The notes beneath the pieces are model-generated. The model saw only the letters and a list, made by a program, of their open reading frames with translations, ran no database searches and had not been told where the DNA came from. The position numbers were made by a program, and so were the translations under genes. A DNA stretch of 64,000 bases, from the NCBI GenBank assembly GCA_000827265.1, contig KN834804.1, positions 134,922 through 198,921 on the forward strand. The letters are read 5' to 3'. Each line of letters opens with the position of its first letter. Within the stretch, counting starts at the first letter, position 1. This document shows positions 23,043-33,249 of the stretch, piece by piece. Origin of the DNA: Collybiopsis luxurians FD-317 M1. Its lineage: Eukaryota > Basidiomycota > Agaricomycetes > Agaricales > Omphalotaceae.

Positions 23043-23580
23043 CTCACTATACTTAAGTATCGAAAGAAAATCCGATCGAGATCAACAATTCAGATTCAGA
23101 AAAAAGTATCAGCTTGACCAAGAAATAAACCAAAAACGCGTACCCAAACCCAAACCCATCCAAATCCAAATCCAAATCCAAATCCAACACCGGTTCCCTC
23201 AAACCCCCGACTCTGCCAGTTTCACCAAAGGTACATTTCCCCAAAAGTCTCAACGTCCCGAGTCCGGCTAGGTCACACCTTTTGGTTTCGGTTTTGAATG
23301 TGTTCGAGATGTTGGGATAGGGATTCGGATTCGGATTTAGTGAAGGGTATGGGTATCACTCCTGCTACGGTTATGCTACCTCCTCCTCCAGCAGTCGAAG
23401 AGTGATTAGTGTTGTTGTTGTTGATATTAGCCCATCCAAAAATGAATCCAGAGTCCTTGCATTCCAAGGGCCAGAAGATGGAAGAGCGAGGACGGCTGGG
23501 CATTTAGTTGAGATTTAGAAATTCATTGGGTTTGAGGCCAAGGTGAAGTTGACACCAGTGCAACGAGTGAATAGATAAAA
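23043..23580 (-). pseudogene. Rearranged GPI1 fragment attached to protease copy 1
   Basis: From 23503 downward it encodes SSIFWPLECKDSGFIFGW, AGGGGSITVAGV and LGKCTFGETGRVGGLREP as in GPI1 exon 1, but with a deletion and frame break near 23275 (YGHTVYDLAG is lost) and an enlarged LDLDLD run. Exon 1 sequence is then joined near 23085 directly to GAAAGAAAATCCGATCG, which in the real gene lies in the last intron, about 2.4 kb away. It therefore carries an internal deletion. The GPI1 upstream flank (GTTTGAGGCCAAGGTGAAG) is also included, up to about 23575. Confidence 0.85.
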
Positions 23581-23617
23581 TCACCTGGTACTGAGTAGTA
23601 CCAATACAAATTAACAG

Positions 23618-23638
23618 TACAGCTCAGCTGGGAGAGCA
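23618..23638 (+). pseudogene. tRNA-Phe relic (D-arm only)
   Basis: TACAGCTCAGCTGGGAGAGC matches the D-arm and A-box of the intact tRNA at 33160 and lies at the corresponding place after the GPI1 fragment. Acceptor stem, anticodon arm and T-arm are not recognisable. Confidence 0.6.
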
Positions 23639-23664
23639 ATTGACTCAATCACATAATGTTCTAG

Positions 23665-24548
23665 TGTCAGGTATTGGTGTGTTTAATAAAAACTACCTGG
23701 GTTCAGTTAGGCAGGTGTGTTAGAGGTGGTTTCGTAAAGATGCAAGGCACTAACTAGGACTGTGAGTTTGTTTGACCTTTAAAGTAATCGGTGGGTGTAA
23801 TTCAGTACTGGTAAACTGTAGACTGGTCAGTACTGGTATTTGGTGACAGTAACTTGACTTGGGGTGATGGTAACTTGACTTGGTGGACTTTCTTTAATAT
23901 ATAACTTTTGGTAACTGGTAAACATGAGCCTGAAACAACTAACTGCCCTGGGACTAGCTTGCTTAGACTGTAATGAACTTGATGGTGTAAAATGGTAGCT
24001 CAAACTACTAGCCTCTCAGTGGGTCTAGCTAGCTTAAACAGTATAACTTGGCTTGCACTTTGACTTTAGAACTTAAATCTAACCAACTAGTACAACTGGA
24101 TTCACTGATACAGCTTGCACAGAGCTCTTAGAAAGTAAGTGTAAGGTAAACTTTATATTTGGTAGTAGGTAAAGAGTGGGGGGGAAGGATTAATTGGTTA
24201 AGGCTAAAAATCCCCAAGTATTTATATTACAAAATTATATTACTTCCTATTTAAGCAATTTGACTCATAACAACTCCAATTGACTCTAGTTGATTCCACT
24301 TAAAATTTTCAAAAGCTTCATTAGCCTTTTATAGTATTCATGACTCATTTTGAGTCAAGTTAATTCATTTAGAGTCATTCTGACTCATTTTTAATATGAC
24401 CTGAGCTCTATGAGTAAGCAGAATAGTCTTAATTCTCCTACCTTATCTTATCAGAGAGCTCTTTAGAGATTTTTACTCTCTGAAAATATTTCTAATAATT
24501 ATTTAATTATTTACTGGTAATTTCTTGAAACAGGAATGGCTCCTGACA
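23665..24548. mobile_element. Solo LTR of a retrotransposon
   Basis: An 884-bp segment beginning TGTCAGG and ending CCTGACA (perfect 7-bp inverted ends with canonical TG...CA), flanked on both sides by CTAG (23661-23664 and 24549-24552) as a 4-bp target duplication. It is AT-rich, includes a TAATATATAA stretch suited to an LTR promoter, and has no coding sequence. No second LTR or internal domain is adjacent, so it is best read as a recombined solo LTR. Its family (Copia or Gypsy) cannot be told from this. Confidence 0.75.
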
Positions 24549-24552
24549 CTAG

Positions 24553-25305
24553 TATACCTAGTTTTCTTTTTAGGCATTGGCGATACCATAATGGCGAGGA
24601 ATTGGAATCCCGGTATATGTATTATGAACCCTAGTGCTCCGACAGCTGGGCTTACATAGCAGGAGTTGATACTCGGACCGGTGCTTTCCGAAGCCCATGG
24701 GAAAAGACTGTTTTCACCATCCTCGTTCGATTGAGAGGAATCTGCCTTGTTTTAAACTCACGAATTGTGCTCAAATGCTTTAAAATGACACAAAGAACGT
24801 AATGTCCGAAAACTGAAATAAATCGAGCTTTTTTCATACTTCCCGGCTCTGATAAAGGGAAAAACTCACCGTTTGAACACTTGAAAAACTCCCCGATTAT
24901 TTTCAAACTTGAAATTGCTTATAAAAGGTTTATAAGACTGTCTATTAGCTCTGCTTTAGTATGCATAAAAGTTCGAGAATGAAGAGTCCTGAAACGCGCT
25001 TAAACGAAAGGATTTTTTGCGAAAGTATCAACTCTGGTACTTAGATAGTATTTGGAGCCTATAGCATGCCATTGACAATTTTCAGGTATACTGAGTAAGC
25101 TTTGTTACTCATAGATAAGCTAGGGATCCGCGCTGCATTGGCGATGCGATATTTCACTGTTGATCGGGCTGTACCAGCCAGAAGGTTGTATTAGTGCACT
25201 ATGGGCAGCAGTGACATGTATACTATCCTCCGCCTATTTTGGGATCAACTAATGCGACATTTTGTATCTACTCCAGGTAATCTTTTGCTCAGCGCTGGCT
25301 TTGTC
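24553..25305. other. Non-coding stretch, probably transposon debris
   Basis: No gene recognised. CTAGTGCTCCGACAGCTGGGCTT near 24631 resembles, in inverted orientation, sequence near 28595-28616 on the far side of the P450 gene. Confidence 0.3.
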
Positions 25306-25679
25306 TCATGCCTGGCACAAATGCACTCGCATACACGAAGCTAGTATCTCCTGCGCATTTTTATTGTCTACCTTGGTAATGAGTGAAGGTAGGTCGGCAA
25401 TGTATGACTCAATGATTCCTCTTGCATGATCATTTTGAAAGACCCACTCTTTCGTGGAAGGTGTTGTGGAGTAGACAGTTGTATGATCAGGACGAGTAGG
25501 GGCAGTGGCAATAGCAGGTATTAGTGTAGAACCGTCGACGTATGGTATAAGACCTTGCGTTTGTAGAGCGTTCCGAATTTTTCTTTCGATGGGCGCCAGC
25601 CAAGGCTTATACCACTGTCAAATTTTTGGTCAGTAGGAACATCAGGAATGGACGGCGGGAGTGCACCGTTGCTAGCCAT
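25306..25679 (-). pseudogene. Copia-type retrotransposon gag relic
   Basis: Starting at the ATG at 25679 the minus strand reads MASNGALPPSIPDVPTDQKFD, then after a frameshift WYKPWLAPIERKIRNALQ, GLIPYVDGS, EWVFQNDHARGIIESYIADL and VDNKNAQEI. This is the order seen in the N-terminal gag (UBN2/DUF4219-like) region of fungal Copia polyproteins: KFDG-xx-W, GLxxYVDG, WxxxDxxAxxII, TAQEIW. The frame breaks after KFD, and it ends at a stop without zinc knuckle, protease, integrase or reverse transcriptase. No LTR pair is visible around it. Confidence 0.65.
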
Positions 25680-25808
25680 TGTACGTTCAGCATTTTAAAC
25701 ATAGTCGTTATTCAGGAGTATTAATTCGAGTGTAGTCTTAACAGCACCAGGAGTGCATAACCTGTCAAACTATGTAAATATGAATCTAAGTAGTTTGTCG
25801 GTACTTAG

Positions 25809-26094
25809 TTAGGCAGGCGTATAAATACGATAGCTTACCCTCAGAAGCACACAGAATAATGTGAATAACTGAGGGCTACAAATGCATATCAGTACATTAA
25901 ATACTGTCCATAGGTAATATAGATCTTCTACCCGAGCACCCATGAACCTGAATGGAAGCAAATGAAAAACAGGGATAGCGAGGAAAAACAGAGAAACACT
26001 GACTGTGATCACGGATACGCACAGCGAGTAGATAATATAGTATCCAGGCGGGGCTTGTATCCTCAACAACTTGGATATCTAATTCAATCACCAC
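25809..26094 (-). other. Hydrophobic open frames downstream of the P450, unassigned
   Basis: Two overlapping open frames read hydrophobic segments (for example SLCVSVITVSVSLFFLAIPVF and APPGYYIIYSL). This might be the start of another membrane protein or P450 anchor region, but I could not splice it into a gene or match a family. Confidence 0.2.
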
Positions 26095-26106
26095 TCTCTA
26101 CTCCAT

Positions 26107-28204
26107 TTAGCAGTCAGACAATCGCTTCAAGGTTTCCTCCACCTTCTTCGAGCGGGGAACAAACTGGTATCGGAAAGGTGGCGGGCGATTGAAAATTGAT
26201 GGTGGTAAACTCCGGTCTCCCCTTCGCTTTACAGGTTTTCCGTCCTCCTCAAGCCTCGGCTCGATAGTGTAACAAGTGAGAATGGATGCGACCGCGATGA
26301 ATAACGATGCGAGTGCAATAGGTCTGCCGGGCTAGAAATGAACATGAGCCTTGCCTTCTCTGTGCACCCGACAGTGAAGATTGTGCTTACGCAAATACGC
26401 CTCCCGAAGCCAAATGCGGCAGTAGAGTCCTTGACTCTGGGGTTCAGCTTTCCGTTAGCATCCAGGAAACGCGAAGGATCAAACTGAGATGGGTTGGGGA
26501 ACTCTTCTTCATCATGAAAAATTGACCTATTTAAGATCATTTGAGCGATATGAACTGCACCGCGAACACGTTAGGCTAACCAAACATTGGCGAAGACAAT
26601 AGTGTCCTTAGGAATGAAGTATCCTTCATATACATCATCTTGGGTGACCAGACGAGGAACTTGCGTGTTGCAAAATTCGTCAAGTGCATAATCAAACTTG
26701 AGAATATACATACCCAGAGGAGCTACAGGATTAAATCGTAGCGTTTCCCAAACGATTGCTGTGATATATGGCAATAACGGCTCGTCGCTAAAGCTTGGCA
26801 AATCTCCTGGTCCAAGAACTCTATCCAGTTCGGTTTGAGCTTTACTTTGAACGTCCGGATTCATGTACATGGCTGCGAAGAAGTGCTCCAAGACGACAGC
26901 TAGGGGCCATTACCAATGGGAATGTGCACCAATGGACTGTCTCTCTGACATACCTGAACTATCGGAGCCACCTGTATATGAAAATTTAACACGTACAATC
27001 ATTTGCAAAGGCAACGGTCGGCTCACCTCCGTAAGCTGATGCAGATGCAAGTTTGATATTCCGTTCTTGTTCCGCCATATCTCGAGTGAGATCCATTTGT
27101 TCTAAAGCAATCGAGACAAACGATGACGTTGCATTTCCCGATCGCTGAAAATAGAAAACAGTCATTAATTAGTCCAGAGATCATAAATACAAACTCCAGG
27201 GACTGACAATCCGTTCTTTTGCAACATCAAAAACAGTCTCTGTCATTATAACTCTCGAATTGTTCCACTCTTTTGCTTTGCATCGAAAATTAGCACCAGG
27301 GAACCATTCCGGTAAGTATTTTACTTGGGACATCAGATTGTAGCGAGCAAGAAAAACCAGTCAAGGAGGCGATTTACACACAAAAGGGGAACCCGTCCAC
27401 ATAAAATGCACCAGGAGTTGAGGCAATGAAAATTGAATCCGCGACCCGCATTGCATTGGTTACAAACGAATCGGTCTCTTCAGCATGAAACCCGTAAACA
27501 AGGTCCATCATTAACACAGCGGTCCATCTGTTAGAGAAAGAATTAGGGCTCGGTAAAATGAAGAGAAGATAGCTGCCTGCTCACGAATGTAGATCTTTTG
27601 TGATATCATTTGACTTTGCAAGGACTCGAAGAAGATCGTGAGTTGAAAAAAGAAGTTTCGAGTGAAAGCGAGAAACATCGTTCGGTTGTAAGGCTTTGTT
27701 CATCAGCTTGCGTTGGATCTTCCATCCCTCGTCATACACTCTAAAAGTGAGATTATCTCTAAATCTAGACAAAATAAGGCCCTTCGACTAGGAAACCAAC
27801 CATCTTTTGAGCTCACCCCATTAGCTCCCCGATCATCACAGTTTGGGGCCGACTAGAGTATATCGAGGAACGCCTTTCGAAAAGATCGCTAGCAACCTTT
27901 GTAGAATTCACAATGAGAATGGATTTTCCGAAGCCACTGAAATGAATTATATCCGAGCCTATATGATGAGCTGGGCTGGAAAACGAGCCGACTTTTAGGT
28001 GAGAGGTAATAGCCTACTGTATTTTTGACACATCTCGGAGTATTCAAGCCATAGTTGACCTTTGTACGGTAGCTTGAATAGGTTCCCCACCAAAGGTAGC
28101 TTTTTGGGACCTGGAGGAAGCGGATGAGAGCTCTTGGTTCTGTGCAGATAAAGGGTAAAGAGCAGAGGAAAGACGAGAAGAGCTATGATCCCAAAGAGAG
28201 CCAT
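26107..28204 (-). CDS. Cytochrome P450 monooxygenase
   Basis: Eleven exons, 510 residues; exon boundaries (28204-28018, 27958-27817, 27764-27585, 27527-27382, 27323-27208, 27144-27027, 26971-26954, 26899-26714, 26659-26581, 26526-26391, 26331-26107) are all in phase and the frame closes. Membrane anchor MALFGIIALLVFPLLFTLYL, proline hinge PLPPGPKKLPLVGN, a short exon completing the I-helix oxygen-binding motif GGSDSS, K-helix ETLR, PRLVTQDD, PxRF motif (DPSRFLDANG), and the heme-binding FGFGRRICPGRPIA with the Cys ligand formed at the last splice. ER-bound haem-thiolate oxidase; it resembles the O-methylsterigmatocystin-oxidoreductase-like P450s common in Agaricomycetes, but the substrate is unknown. 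No biosynthetic partner genes lie nearby, only transposon relics. The start is the ATG giving the anchor; an upstream in-frame ATG at 28243 is less likely. Confidence 0.93.
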
Positions 28205-28829
28205 TGTGTTGACGCAAGAAGATTGCGAGTAGGTGTTGAGCATTTCGGCCCTCCCAATCTGATTGCATTATAACATTGGCATAGAGCTGGGAGTACAGGA
28301 GGAATGGAGATTGACAATGGTATCATCGAGTGTTGAGAATACATACCCGAGATCAATGAAGGTAACACAAGATATCGCTACCAAAAAGCACATCTGTATT
28401 ACTCACAGATTTGTTTTCCGCCCTACCAAATCAAGAGGAATTTGGACCGAATATTCGTCTATTGATTGTCATTAACAGATGCGGTTCTGGTATAGCCTGG
28501 TTGTGTTGAACTGACAATAGGCATGGCTAGCTGCTTAAGCCGTGGCGGAGCCATTTGGTAAAAACTTTAAGCCAAAGCTTGCGCTATTTTGAAGCCGAGC
28601 CGTCGGAGCACTAAATGAAACCCCTCGGGCCGTTTTAGCGCTCACGTCCAAAAAAAGATTCCTAACGTTTTGTCGATTTTCACAAGTTTATTGGATTCCG
28701 ATTGCTAAAAAAAATGGGGTTATATGTACGAAAGTACTATTTGTACTATCTGTTCATCTTTTCTTCGAAATTAGTTGAGTAGAATTAGTGCTAAACGATT
28801 TTTCCGACCACTTGTGGTGGATTGTTTCG
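28205..28829. other. P450 upstream region and flank of duplicated block
   Basis: No gene seen. It contains the P450 promoter and GC-richer inverted motifs (AGCCGAGCCGTCGGAGCAC at about 28593, AGCCGTGGCGGAGCC at about 28538) that look like transposon-end debris. Confidence 0.3.
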
Positions 28830-30151
28830 TCATCACCTCATTTGCGCGCTTCGGGGATTTGAATTTTCTCCCCCTCTTACCTCGAGAGCGCTTATGCTGC
28901 CTTTTGGTGACGGATATCGGAAAAGTTTCCGGTTAGTGTCTTCAATGCCATCTTTCGAGCCAAATAGTACTGCATATCATAGCACTAAGCACACATCTTA
29001 CTACACCTAGAGCACAGCCTACGTCGAAGGAAGATTTGCGATATGGGGGTTTGATTTGGAACGTAGATCATTTACTGTGCCAAGAGGGTAAAGCCGTAGA
29101 CTTACTATATCAGAGTCTAGTCTATACTGAGTGCGTAGAGTTCGCTCATTGAAACAAGCTAAATATTGCAGAAATCAACCTTAGTAGAGCTTTCTTGGAT
29201 TGTTATTAAATGTAATGAATACTGGCAAGTAGCTAAATTTGTATGAATTACAGAAATTATCAATTCGAAATGGCCTGTCTCGGATCAGACATACAATCAT
29301 TGACAGGTAAACTGGGCACTCCATTTCATTCCAAATCCCACCAGTTGTTCGGAAGCGAATTGTTACTTGCGCATTGACTCTTACTAGACCTTGACAAAGA
29401 ATGTTCTTGCATATTGCTACAGCCTTCTGCATACAACCTATTCTCCTTCCTCATTACGAGTCCGGAATGAAATGGAGGAAACTTGTCCTTATGGTCGGAT
29501 TTTCACGGGCGCTTATGCCGTATCAGTCCCGTTTTAGTAACCGAATCGTCCATAGATGATCAATAGCGCTTATTTCTCGATTCTTTGATTTCATCAAATT
29601 TTTTTTCCCATCTGTTTCAGTCTCTATTTTCGGACCTTTCCTTTGTTCTTGAATGCACAGGCACTTTACAGAACTAGGATTCCATGCAATATCCATCCTT
29701 CAGGACTTGTACCTGCCACGCGCACAGCGCGATGGCCCACTTTCATACGTGCTTTCAAGTCGACATGCATTCATCTATCACTAATGACTCTATTGACTTG
29801 CGTGAGGATTGCATAACGAACTTCAAGTTGCACCGCTGTCAGATGAAAATCGCGAAGGGCCTGCACTTCATCTCCTCAAATTTGTAGTTGTGGCTGAATA
29901 GATGACTCGAGGTACTTCAGCCAGTTTGGGTGCAGCACCAGTACGGGAGTGCATGGAGAATATTACCGCGCAGCAGAAGCTTGAAGCTAAGCAAGTCTGA
30001 AAGTAGTGAGGATTAGTCAGTAGTGCACTGATTTCATTTCTTAATATCTGTTCCATTCCCATCTTTTGATCCCGCTCATACATTTATGCTTCTCGCACAG
30101 GTTGCACAAGTATGGGAGAAGGGGATGTGTGTTCCGAATAGCAATGACGAT
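28830..30151. repeat. Upstream part of duplicated block, copy 2
   Basis: Counterpart of 18046-19404. It carries a 296-bp insertion (29453-29748) not present in copy 1; the flanks CTCCTTCCTC and GTGCTTTCAAGT are adjacent in copy 1. Confidence 0.75.
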
Positions 30152-30160
30152 CTTTAAAAG
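30152..30160 (+). promoter_or_regulatory. Core promoter motif of protease copy 2
   Basis: CTTTAAAAG followed by CAAAGC, 95 bp before the ATG at 30247. Confidence 0.6.
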
Positions 30161-30246
30161 CAAAGCTCTGGAGCTCACTATACCTTAGAGCTCGGATTCT
30201 AGATATCTTCAGCTCTTCTGCTTTCCACCCATCTTTTGTGTGCAAG

Positions 30247-31971
30247 ATGTTCTCTGTCACCTCCCAGCTGATTTTTGTTACCCTAGCTTTGGGTGTCGCA
30301 ACCAGTCCCGTCATTGTTGTTGACCGTTCCCCAATTCTTTCTCTGCCCCTCAAGAGGGTCAACAACTTCACTAGTGGTCATGATATTCTTGCTCGTGACC
30401 TTGCTAGGGTCCAACTCTTCAGGGATCGTGCCAAGGCTCGTGCGACTGGTCAACCCGTCAAGAGGCAATCTTCAGAACCCGTCAGCAACCAAGTCGTATC
30501 TTATGTCGCTTCTGTTGGTGTCGGCGACAGCGATTCCCAGTGTGAGTCGTCTCCTTATTACCAGCAGTTTAACACTGATTATTTGCTGATCCTAACGAAG
30601 TCCAACTGGTTGTTGACACGGGCTCATCTAATACATGGGTGCGAGTTTGCAGCCCGTTTACTTTTTGTTATCACGTCTCAATATGAGAATTCATCAGGTG
30701 GGAGCCAATAAGCCCTACAATGCAACATCAACATCTACGAATACAGGAGATGCGGTTTTTGAATTCTATGGTTCCGGAGCATTCATTGGTATGTGTTCAA
30801 TGTCATAGAGCTGATTCTTCCTCACCATCGGTTGCGTAGGAACCGAGTTTATTGACAGAATCACCCTTTCCTCCAGCCTCGTCATCAACAACCAAAGTAT
30901 CGGCGTTGCATCTGATTCCGAGGGTTTCGAGGATGTAGATGGCATTTTAGGGTATGTAGGCCTTCCCGTTAGGATTTCTGCCAACCTGTTCCACTCACGC
31001 GCAACTTGCAGTATTGGCCCTGTCGACTTGACAAAGGGTACCGTCGAAAACGTCGATACCGTCCCTACTGTGACAGACAATCTCTTCGCGCAGGGTACCA
31101 TCGCTCAGAACCTCGTTGCAATCTCCTTCCAACCTGCAACTACTGAAGATGACAATAGTGGTCAACTCACCTTTGGTAAGTTCTGCGATTTTTTCGATGC
31201 ATTGTTTCCTCAGTCAATACACGCAGGTGGGACGGATTCTTCAAAATTCACCGGGGAAATCACTTTTGTGTACGTTTCTTGTCTGCATATAGAGTAGTAG
31301 AATGATTCTCACTTTGTGCAGGCCAAAAAACGGAGACTACTGGGGAGTCACGCAAACTGTCACCTACGGTTCGACGAGCATTCTTAGCAACACGAACGGC
31401 ATTGTCGATACGGGCACAACTTTGATCTTGTTTGAGCAAACCGCGTTCGATGCATACGTGACAGCAACTGGAGTACGCTCAGATTTGTTTATGCGAACAT
31501 TGTTTGCCTACTAACTTGATTTCAATCAGGCTGTCCTGGACGAGACTACTGGATTCTTAACAATCACCACATCCCAGTTCAACGCTCTTCAGAACCTGAA
31601 CTTCAACATTGGCGGTGTAATACTCTAGTTTCTTCTGAGTCTATGCGTTGACTAAAACGATGGCCGCACAGACAACGTTCTCCTTGACTCCAAATGCCCA
31701 AATTTTCCCTCGATCCTTGAACACTGCCATTGGTGGCAACGCCGACGATATCTATCTCATCGTTGGTAACCTTGGTGAGAGTTTTCAGAAAGACTTTTTC
31801 ATAGGAAGGACCAATTACTGATTCAAATTTGTCGCAGGCCCTTCGGGAGAGGAGTCTTACAACTTTGTCAACGGCTATGCTTTCCTGGAGCGTTTCTATT
31901 CCGTTTTCGACACAGCCAACAACCAAGTCGGAATCGCAACTACTCCATTCACGAACGCAACTACTAACTGA
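30247..31971 (+). CDS. Secreted aspartic protease (A1, polyporopepsin-like), copy 2
   Basis: Ten exons like the copy at 51111, all open. Signal peptide MFSVTSQLIFVTLALGVATS, propeptide ending at a KR processing site, FQLVVDTGSSNTW with the first catalytic Asp, an unusual flap region FEFYGSGAFIG in place of the family's SVSYGSGDFSG, GILG, GPVDLTKGTV, NGIVDTGTTLILF with the second Asp, and SLTPNAQIFPRSLN near the C-terminus. Splice sites match sister copies. It should be an extracellular acid endopeptidase. It is closest to copy 1 by flanks. The flap change could alter specificity. I used the ATG at 30247, which fits the promoter and signal peptide; an in-frame ATG lies 9 bp upstream. Confidence 0.9.
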
Positions 31972-32545
31972 GGGATCCAAAGTGAAAATAATGGAGTATA
32001 GGACGTAGGGCTTCATTCACAAGTACGGGTATACCTGTATAACTTCATAAATGATTTCGAATGCAAAGTCTTCAAACAGCGACCTCTTTACACCGCTATC
32101 CAGAACTGAACGAATTGATGAATAGGTGCGATGACAATGATTTTGTTGGTACACTCATCCAGGCATTAGGGGGAAAAGTTGATTTGCAGGAAGCTAGGTC
32201 GACGACATAGCATCTAGTATACATGCTTTGCTGACATATTAAAGCACTTGGCTGAGTTACGAAGAAGGGTTAATGTCATAAGTTGGTGGATATGGATAAT
32301 CATGAAGGACGCGTCTTCAAGTATACTCTAAGATATGGGGACTAGGGCTATACTTAACGTCGATGAATCAGACTGTAAGTCCTTCTCGTTCTCCCACGCC
32401 ACTTTCGCGTTGCAAAGGTCATATCGCACTAATACCCATTGACTAATTACTAACTGTATTACGGTCTTACAGATGCTATGAGCCCGACTCTTCTTCTACA
32501 AACTTAGTGTCCGACAAGATAGAAAGTAGAAAAAAAAATTAAATC
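31972..32545. repeat. 3' flank of duplicated block, copy 2 (with empty insertion site)
   Basis: Counterpart of 21214-21793. It continues uninterrupted through AAATCACTACTCACTATAC into the GPI1 fragment, thus preserving the site where the element at 21794-23040 inserted in copy 1. Confidence 0.8.
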
Positions 32546-33060
32546 ACTACTCACTATACTTAAGTATCGAAAGAAAATCCGATCGAGGGTAACAATTCAG
32601 ATTCAGGAAAAGTATCAGCTTGACCAAGACATAAACCAAAAACGCGTATCCAAACCCAAACCCATTCAAATCCAAATCCAGCACCGGTTCCCTCAACCCC
32701 CCGACTCGGCCGGTTTCATCAAAGGTACATTTTCCGAAAAGTCTCAACGTCCCGAGTCCGGCTAGGTCGTATACGGTGTTCTTGTTTCGGTTTCTGTTTT
32801 GGATGTGTTCGAGATGTTTGGATAGGGATAGTTGAGGAGATTCGGATTCGGATTCGGTGAAGGGTAACTGGGTAAGGGTGTCACCCCGGCTACGGTTATA
32901 CTACCTCCTCCTTCAGCAGTCGAAGAGTGATTAGCGTTGCGATTGTTGATGTTGGCCCATCCGAAAATGAATTCAGAGTCCTTGGCACTTGCATTCCAGG
33001 GGCCAGAAGATGGAAGAGCGAGGAATATTTGGCATTTAGTTGAGATTTAGGAATTTATTA
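32546..33060 (-). pseudogene. Rearranged GPI1 fragment attached to protease copy 2
   Basis: Same chimera as at 23043-23580: last-intron sequence GAAAGAAAATCCGATCGAGG joined directly to exon 1 sequence (LVYVLVKLILF, LGKCTF... here FGKCTFDETGRVGGLREP). The first codons (from 33035) are present but a short insertion after LECK breaks the frame. It cannot encode GPI1. Confidence 0.85.
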
Positions 33061-33159
33061 GGAACGGAGGTGAAGGTGGAGATGAGATGAACGAGTGAAC
33101 AGGCAGAAATTAGCAATCAGCTTATAGTCATAGACTGCCACAAGGGATATAGATGTAAT

Positions 33160-33249
33160 GGGGGTATAGCTCAGCTGGGAGAGCAGCAGACTGAAGTTAA
33201 ATGTAGATTTTGGTTCTGAAGGTCCCGCGTTCGATCCGCGGTACCCCCA
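33160..33249 (+). tRNA. tRNA-Phe(GAA) with intron
   Basis: Acceptor stem GGGGGTA pairs with TACCCCC (33242-33248); D-arm GCTC/GAGC; anticodon stem GCAGA/TCTGA with one terminal G-A mismatch; loop CT-GAA-G; a 17-nt intron just after the anticodon (about 33198-33214) as usual in eukaryotic tRNA-Phe; T-arm CCGCG-TTCGATC-CGCGG; discriminator A. Mature length 73. No T run of four or more follows directly; a long T tract starts about 50 bp downstream. Confidence 0.93.

Noticed and set aside
23590..24550. A tRNA-derived SINE starting at the D-arm-like sequence
   Set aside because: The D-arm match lies outside the TGTCAGG...CCTGACA element with its CTAG duplication, and no B box at normal spacing or A-rich tail is present.
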